Assembly: GCF_000341085.1 (NCBI RefSeq)
Contig: NZ_ANBA01000013.1
Span: 1-64,000, forward strand
Length of the DNA stretch: 64,000 nucleotides
Direction of reading: 5' to 3'
Origin: Nocardiopsis ganjiahuensis DSM 45031
GTDB lineage: Bacteria; Actinomycetota; Actinomycetes; Streptosporangiales; Streptosporangiaceae
The position numbers were made by a program, and so were the translations under genes. The notes beneath the pieces are model-generated. The model worked only from the letters and a program-made list of their open reading frames with translations. It was not told the origin of the DNA and made no database searches. Each line of letters begins with the position of its first letter. Positions within the stretch are counted from its first letter, which is position 1. Below are positions 59,164 to 64,000 of the stretch, piece by piece.

Positions 59164-62100
59164 GTGTTGGGTGGTGACAGGTTGGATATACAGATCCTGG
59201 CTCCGATTCCGCGGATACTGGTCGCGAACCGATCGGTCGATGCGGGTTCCCCCAAGGGCCGCCTCATCCTCGCGGTCCTCGCCGAGTCCGTTGGCCGAGT
59301 CGTCCCTACGCCGATCCTCATAGAACACGTGTGGGGCCAGCATCCACCGGACGCTGTCCAGTCCAGCGTCCAGTCCTACTTCAGTCGTATACGTACCGCT
59401 CTCAGGGAAGCGGGCGCGCAGGCGGACATCGTTCGCCGAGGCCAGGGCTACCTCTTGGAGACCGATCCGGAGTGTGTTGACTGGCATCGGGCCCGGCGGT
59501 GGTCCGACCAGGCCAGGAAGCTGATCCGCAGGGGCGAGAACGAACGCGCCGCGGCACTCCTGGAAGACGCCCTGGACCTGTGGCAAGGGGACCCCTTCAC
59601 GGAATTCGGCGGACTGTGGGCTGATTCCCTGCGGCGGAGCATGGCCCGGACCCGCACCCGGATCCTCGGTGACTGGGCCGGCGTCAAGATCGAGCTCGGC
59701 CAACACGAGGAGGTCCTCGATCACCTGGAGGACCACCTTCCGGACGAGACGCTCACTCTCCACCACATGAAGGCGCTCGCGGCGAGTGGACGGCACACCG
59801 AGGCCCTCGGGTGCTACTCGGAACTGCGCGAGCACACCCTCGGGGAATTGGGATCCGAACCGAACCCCCGGGTGCGGAGTCTCTTCCAGCGCCTCCTCAA
59901 CGAGGAGGTCCGAGAGGACGAGGTACTGCGGACCGGTCCCGATCCGGTTCAGGAGAGAGGTCGCGGCCCCGAGGTGATCGACACCCTCCAGGCGGACGTC
60001 GCCGACTTCTTGGGCAGGGAGGAGGAGCTCGGGCAATTGCTCACCTCTGCACGAGAGGCCCGGGGGCGGACGCTGGTGCAAGTCGTCACGGGGATCGGTG
60101 GTGCGGGCAAGACGACCCTCGCCGTGCACGCGGCGCACATCCTGCGGAACGAGTTCGACGTTCGACTCCAGACGGATCTGAGCGAGGCCGGAACCGAGCA
60201 GATCCTCTTCCGTCTCCTGCAGATGCTGGGCGTCCCCGGTGGCAGCATCCCGGCCGAACGGGAGGCGCGCGTAGCGATGTGGCGAAAACAGATCGCTGGG
60301 CGGCGGGTGCTCCTTCTTCTCGACAACGCCAGCCACCAGAGTCAGGTGGTCTCGGCAGTCCCCGGAACCCCCGGGAGCCTGGTTCTGGTGACGAGCCGAC
60401 GGAGTTTGTCCGAGCTGGCCGGGGCACGCCAGGTGGGATTGCGCGAGCTGGACGAGGAAGACGCCGCGCAGATGTTCGCCGCCTTCTCCGGGAGGGGTGC
60501 GGAGGACCCGGGGATGCACAGGGTGGTGGGACTGACGGGCGGGCTGCCGATCGTTCTCCGTGTGGCCTCGTCCCAGTTGCGGGTTCGGCCGAAACAGAGC
60601 TTGGACTATCTGGCACGACGCCTGGAACGTCAGGGGCAGGCCGCGGTGAAGGGCGCGGACTGGGAAGCGATCGCGGTGTTCGCCAGCTCTTACGAGGCAC
60701 TCAGCCCACAAACCCAGAGGACCTTCCTCCATGTGGGCCTGCAACCGACACCGGTGGTTCCGGACCATGCCGTGGCGGCTTCGGTCGGGTACTGGGACGA
60801 AACGGATGCCTCCCTTGACGACCTGCTGGACGTGCACCTTCTCCAGGAGGTCAGCCCGGGGCGGTACCGGATGCATGACCTCGTCCGGAAGTTCGCCCAC
60901 CAGCAGGCCGCCCGGGTGATGTCGGACCGTGAACGGAGCGAGGTGGAGCGGCGGACCTTCGAGTACTACCTGGCCACCGCTGACAACGCTGACCGAGCCG
61001 CGAGGCCCGGCCGGCGTCGTACCGATCGTCCGATCACCCGGGGCGCGGCCGTTCAGACCTTCGACAGCCCGCGTGAGGCCCGTGAGTGGTTCGCCGATTA
61101 CTTCCCGGCTGTGGAGTCGGTCATCGAGCACGCCAGGTCCCTGGGGTACACGGAGTACGTGGCCGAGCTCCCCCTCGCCATGGCTGGGCTGCTGGAGAGC
61201 AACGGTCCTTGGGACCGAGCGGAACAGCTGTTCACACGTGCGGCTGACGCGTGGCGTGAACTGGGAGATTCGGTGGGTCTGGCGGACAGTCTCTACGAAC
61301 TGGCCCTCATGCGCCTGAACCTCAAGGCTCTGGACGAAGCGGAGGGCCTTCTCAACTCGGCTTCGGAGTTGTGGGAGGCAGCGGGGAGACGGGAGAACAT
61401 CCCTTACGCACAGGACCAGATCGCCATGCTCCATGCCGAGCGGGGAGACCATGTCCGGGCGGTCTCCGGGTACAAGGTAGCTCTCGAGGCCTTCCAGCTC
61501 CTGGGAGACCAAAGGGGTGTGGCCAAGGTCTTGAACCACCTGGCGCTCAGCCACAGCGACACGGCCAAGCACGAGCTCGCCTCCAGCTTCTTCCTCGTGT
61601 CGAAGCAGATCTACCAGGCCCTCGGCGACAGGCAGATGGAGACGGCGGTGGCGATGAACCTCTTCCGGCTCCGCTTCGGTGAGGGGCGCCACCGTGAGGC
61701 ACGCGCGATGAACGAGCGCTGCAGGCAGGTCTACGAGGAGAACGGTGACGTGCTGGGAGTGGCGGGCACGTATCGGAACAGGGGGCTTCTGGAGCTCTAC
61801 CTGAACAGGTACGGGGAAGCCCTGGAGTGCTTCGGAGCCGCACGGAGGGGTTTCTGGGGGGCTGCGGACGTTTCCGGCGTCACGAGGAGCATGGCGGGCA
61901 TGGGCGAGGCCCTGCTGGGGCTGGGACGGCTGGCCGAGGCGGAGGAGGTGCTCAGGGACGGCCTCGTGCAGGCCAGGGCGCGGAAGCTCTCCATGCCGGA
62001 GTCTCCCCTTCTGAGAGCGCTCGGCGATGTGTTTCTGGCCCGGCACCTCGGTTCCGAGGCTCGCAAGATGTACGAGGGGTCCCTGAACGCCGCTGCGCGG

Positions 62101-62298
62101 TCGGCCTCGATCGTGAACGAAGGGCTCGCCTACTCCCGGCTCGGCGACTTCAGCAGCCTGGAGGGGGACCCGGACCAGGCGCTCGCGTACTGGGGGCAGG
62201 CAGCTCAGGTGTTGGAACGGGCACCGACGCCCTACCTCGCCCACGTGCACTCGAAGATCGAGTGGTGCCTGTACGTTCAGGGGCAAATCGCCAGCTAG
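59164..62298 (+). CDS. AfsR-like SARP/NB-ARC/TPR transcriptional regulator
   Basis: 1,044 residues from GTG 59164. Domains in order: OmpR-type winged helix (~10-95, PKGRLILAVLAESVGRVVPTPILIEHVWG), BTAD (~100-245), NB-ARC ATPase (~285-545; Walker A GIGGAGKTT with Lys316, Walker B RRVLLLLDNAS), and TPR repeats to the C-terminus. SARPs of this size usually activate secondary-metabolite clusters, with NB-ARC/TPR parts responding to nucleotides and partner proteins. The start is uncertain: in-frame ATGs at 59101 and 59110 would add ~20 residues, and none has a good ribosome site. The upstream ~250 bases are AT-rich for this genome. It likely controls the genes to its right. Confidence 0.87.
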   Translation: MLGGDRLDIQILAPIPRILVANRSVDAGSPKGRLILAVLAESVGRVVPTPILIEHVWGQHPPDAVQSSVQSYFSRIRTALREAGAQADIVRRGQGYLLETDPECVDWHRARRWSDQARKLIRRGENERAAALLEDALDLWQGDPFTEFGGLWADSLRRSMARTRTRILGDWAGVKIELGQHEEVLDHLEDHLPDETLTLHHMKALAASGRHTEALGCYSELREHTLGELGSEPNPRVRSLFQRLLNEEVREDEVLRTGPDPVQERGRGPEVIDTLQADVADFLGREEELGQLLTSAREARGRTLVQVVTGIGGAGKTTLAVHAAHILRNEFDVRLQTDLSEAGTEQILFRLLQMLGVPGGSIPAEREARVAMWRKQIAGRRVLLLLDNASHQSQVVSAVPGTPGSLVLVTSRRSLSELAGARQVGLRELDEEDAAQMFAAFSGRGAEDPGMHRVVGLTGGLPIVLRVASSQLRVRPKQSLDYLARRLERQGQAAVKGADWEAIAVFASSYEALSPQTQRTFLHVGLQPTPVVPDHAVAASVGYWDETDASLDDLLDVHLLQEVSPGRYRMHDLVRKFAHQQAARVMSDRERSEVERRTFEYYLATADNADRAARPGRRRTDRPITRGAAVQTFDSPREAREWFADYFPAVESVIEHARSLGYTEYVAELPLAMAGLLESNGPWDRAEQLFTRAADAWRELGDSVGLADSLYELALMRLNLKALDEAEGLLNSASELWEAAGRRENIPYAQDQIAMLHAERGDHVRAVSGYKVALEAFQLLGDQRGVAKVLNHLALSHSDTAKHELASSFFLVSKQIYQALGDRQMETAVAMNLFRLRFGEGRHREARAMNERCRQVYEENGDVLGVAGTYRNRGLLELYLNRYGEALECFGAARRGFWGAADVSGVTRSMAGMGEALLGLGRLAEAEEVLRDGLVQARARKLSMPESPLLRALGDVFLARHLGSEARKMYEGSLNAAARSASIVNEGLAYSRLGDFSSLEGDPDQALAYWGQAAQVLERAPTPYLAHVHSKIEWCLYVQGQIAS

Positions 62299-62400
62299 CT
62301 GGGCAGTCACCGGCCAACGTGCAGCAAAGTCGTAAAACGCCTGCGCAGGTGTGGCTCGAGTGGTTAGCGTGGCTTCGTGTGCTGGAGCGAAGGTGCTCCT

Positions 62401-62526
62401 GTGTTCGATGCCCCTCCTACTAGAAGGCTGCCGTTGACTACCCCGCTGATCCCCTCCGACCCGCTCAGGCCCGAGCCCTCCCCGCTCCCCGACGACACCG
62501 AAGTCAAGGGGACCAGAGCTAGGTGA
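62401..62526 (+). CDS. Candidate 41-residue small protein/peptide
   Basis: GTG 62401 opens a 41-codon ORF seven bases after GAAGG and 30 bases after TAGCGT, a plausible -10 box. The predicted peptide is Pro-rich (VFDAPPTRRLPLTTPLIPSD, then PLRPEPSPLPDDTEVKGTRA), and the middle codons show the usual GC third-position bias. It stands between a SARP regulator and a GT-B-like gene. A precursor peptide or a leader ORF are both possible; there is no recognisable RiPP family motif. A second open stretch in the same frame after its stop (to 62706) is hydrophobic but has no clear start. Confidence 0.35.
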   Translation: MFDAPPTRRLPLTTPLIPSDPLRPEPSPLPDDTEVKGTRAR

Positions 62527-62724
62527 CACCGCCGACCCGGGGGTACGGAGACCCGGGGGAGGCGTCGAACCGGAGCGTCGGCGCCTCCGCATCCTGCCCT
62601 CAAGGCGGCAACCGGCCTGAAGCAAGGCTTTGCAAGCGTTGTGCAATCCGGCATCCAGGGGATCTTCGGGCCCTTCTCACAGGCTTGGTTCCGACCGGAC
62701 AACTAGGTCGGAAGGAACAGGCTG

Positions 62725-63966
62725 ATGATCAGAAGATCCTGGACACGGGGGGACGCCGGACCCGTCTTCCCGAGGACGGTGAACACGGCAAGGACGGTCC
62801 TGGCGATCGCCCACCACCAGCAGTCCGGTGACCGGCTCAGCGAGTTCGTGGGTCCCCTGCTGGAGGCCGACCGGAGGGTGCAGGTGATCTGGACGCTCGC
62901 GCCCGGATCCTCGTTCGAGCGGAGCGGACACGCGTTCATGCGGAGCCTGGACGCGATCGTCCTGCCCTGGGAGGAAGCGGTCAGCTTCGAGTACGACCTG
63001 GCGGTGGCGGCCAACCACGGGTTGCTGGAGCAGGTCAGAGCTCCCGTGCTGGTCCTGCCGCACGGCACCGGGTTCTCCCGGCGCACGGTGCGGGGGAACG
63101 GCTACGGGCCGCCGGTCGCACGGCCGGTGGGAGGCGCCGTCCCCGGTGCCCTCACCAGCTACGGCAGGGTCGTCCCGGCTGCGATCGGCATCGCACACGA
63201 GGACGCGAGAGAACTTCTGACATCCGTCGTCGCAGAGACGGCGGGGATCATCCACGTGGTCGGCGACCCCTGTTACGACCGGGCCCTCTCCGCCCTGCCC
63301 GAGCGGGAGCGGTTCCGGCGGGCGGCGGGTGTGGGGGAGGGCCAGCGTCTGGTGGTCGTCTCCAGCTCCTGGGGTCCGTCCGGGGTGTGGGGCAGCCGCC
63401 AGGACCTGATCGACCGGCTGATGGAGGAACTGCCGCCGGGGCACGCCGCCGTGTTGGTCCTGCACCCCGGGACGTGGTGGACGCACGGCCCGCGACAGAT
63501 CCTCGCCTGGCTCGACGGGGCACGGAGCCGGGGACTGCGGATCCTCGCACCCGGGTCGCCCTGGCTCGGTCTGCTGGTGGCTGCCGATGCGGTGGTCGGA
63601 GACTCCGGGTCGGTGACCGCGTACGCGGCGGCTCTGGGTGCCGCGCCGCTGCTGGCTGGAGGCGTCACCGACATCGCCCCGGGCTCGACGCCGGAGCTCC
63701 TGCACCGTGTGGGCCCGCACTACCGGGAGGGGACTCCGCTCGGACGGCAGATCGGGGAGGCGGTCGAGCACTGGTGCCCGGAGCTCGCTGCTGCGGTCCA
63801 TGCCCGGCTGACCTCGGCCCCCGGCCGCTCGGCCCGGCTCCTGCGCGAGGTCGTGTACCGGCTCATGGATATGCCCGAACCCGGGGAGCCCGCCGGTTTC
63901 GAACCGCTGCGGTCCCCGGAATTCGTGGCCGGGCACTCTCTGCGGGGCGAGAGGCGCGCCGCATGA
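62725..63966 (+). CDS. GT-B-like protein (CDP-glycerol glycerophosphotransferase-like fold)
   Basis: 413 residues, soluble. The two-domain layout, with DLAVAANHG and VLVLPHGTGFSR in the first half and VVGDPCYDRAL, VVVSSSWGPSGVWG, VLVLHPGTWW and ADAVVGDSGSVTAYAAALG in the second, resembles GT-B glycosyl/glycerophosphotransferases. Actinobacterial relatives are often labelled hypothetical or, wrongly, translation initiation factor 2. The actual donor and acceptor are unknown. GGAAGGAACAGG precedes the ATG. It is followed by an ATGA-overlapping gene, so it belongs to an operon that continues beyond the window. Confidence 0.7.
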   Translation: MIRRSWTRGDAGPVFPRTVNTARTVLAIAHHQQSGDRLSEFVGPLLEADRRVQVIWTLAPGSSFERSGHAFMRSLDAIVLPWEEAVSFEYDLAVAANHGLLEQVRAPVLVLPHGTGFSRRTVRGNGYGPPVARPVGGAVPGALTSYGRVVPAAIGIAHEDARELLTSVVAETAGIIHVVGDPCYDRALSALPERERFRRAAGVGEGQRLVVVSSSWGPSGVWGSRQDLIDRLMEELPPGHAAVLVLHPGTWWTHGPRQILAWLDGARSRGLRILAPGSPWLGLLVAADAVVGDSGSVTAYAAALGAAPLLAGGVTDIAPGSTPELLHRVGPHYREGTPLGRQIGEAVEHWCPELAAAVHARLTSAPGRSARLLREVVYRLMDMPEPGEPAGFEPLRSPEFVAGHSLRGERRAA

Positions 63967-64000
63967 GCGCCGGGGTGAAGCGCCTGCTCCGGTACGAGGT
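63963..64000 (+). CDS. Start of a further gene, cut by the window edge
   Basis: ATG 63963 overlaps the previous stop codon (ATGA) and encodes MSAGVKRLLRYE before the window ends. A short basic lead of this kind is common before the first helix of membrane permeases, but nothing more can be said. Confidence 0.5.
   Translation, partial: MSAGVKRLLRYE

Noticed and set aside
59119..62646. A 1,175-codon open frame on the minus strand
   Set aside because: It is antisense to the SARP regulator, whose domains and motifs are clear; the minus product is His/Pro/Arg/Gly-rich with no recognisable domain, a usual by-product of high third-position GC.

Overview
The window is high-GC (roughly 70% or more) actinobacterial DNA with strong G/C third-position bias, many GTG/TTG starts and several apparently leaderless genes. 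A PknG-GlnX-GlnH set, a fused MrpA/B antiporter, a clpP3/clpP4-popR set and AfsR-like regulation point to a filamentous actinomycete. The mix looks most like Nocardiopsis or a close relative; that genus call is my inference, not a search result. I see no rRNA, tRNA, CRISPR array, insertion sequence or phage gene.

Left part (1-16 kb): the tail of an unknown gene, a long spacer, citrate synthase, an HdeD-like membrane protein, an ABM-domain enzyme, and an OleD-type macrolide glycosyltransferase. The glycosyltransferase sits behind what looks like a WhiB7-type promoter, a leaderless nine-codon leader ORF and an attenuator whose leader codons pair with the glycosyltransferase ribosome binding site. 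Next come a small P-loop ATPase and an HhH protein. They are followed by a tight seven-gene signalling operon (6180-15937): coiled-coil protein, PknG-like kinase, PP2C phosphatase, VWA protein, FHA protein, GlnX-like membrane sensor and GlnH-like lipoprotein. Three of its products share zinc-ribbon N-termini.

Middle (16-46 kb): mostly independent metabolic and regulatory genes. They include DUF6221, HAD, idi, an unusual zinc-finger SDR, an MDR dehydrogenase, a LuxR-type two-component pair, DUF418, a ubiquitin-like MoaD/ThiS protein coupled to a BNR propeller, and TetR. Then come an MFS exporter, a 3-hydroxyisobutyryl-CoA hydrolase behind the frameshifted stump of an acyl-CoA dehydrogenase, a GH64 glucanase, two methyltransferases, a dienelactone hydrolase and a GNAT. 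Two tandem receptor Ser/Thr kinases and a GAF-regulator/aldehyde dehydrogenase/DUF779 group close this part. Convergent pairs are usually separated by strong perfect hairpins.

Right part (45-64 kb): an epoxide hydrolase/WYL divergent pair, then a complete mrp (mnhA/B fusion, C, D, E, F, G) cation/proton antiporter operon read leftward. It diverges from a marR gene, with overlapping perfect palindromes between them. Its MnhC carries an unusual Arg-rich coiled-coil tail. A clpP3-clpP4 pair follows, with an upstream palindrome that matches the PopR box and a downstream convergent popR-like gene ending in Leu-Ala-Ala. An ECF41/SigJ-like sigma factor diverges from an NmrA-type reductase. The window ends in the start of a possible biosynthetic locus: an AfsR-like SARP/NB-ARC/TPR regulator, a small 41-codon ORF, a GT-B-like protein and the first codons of a further gene.
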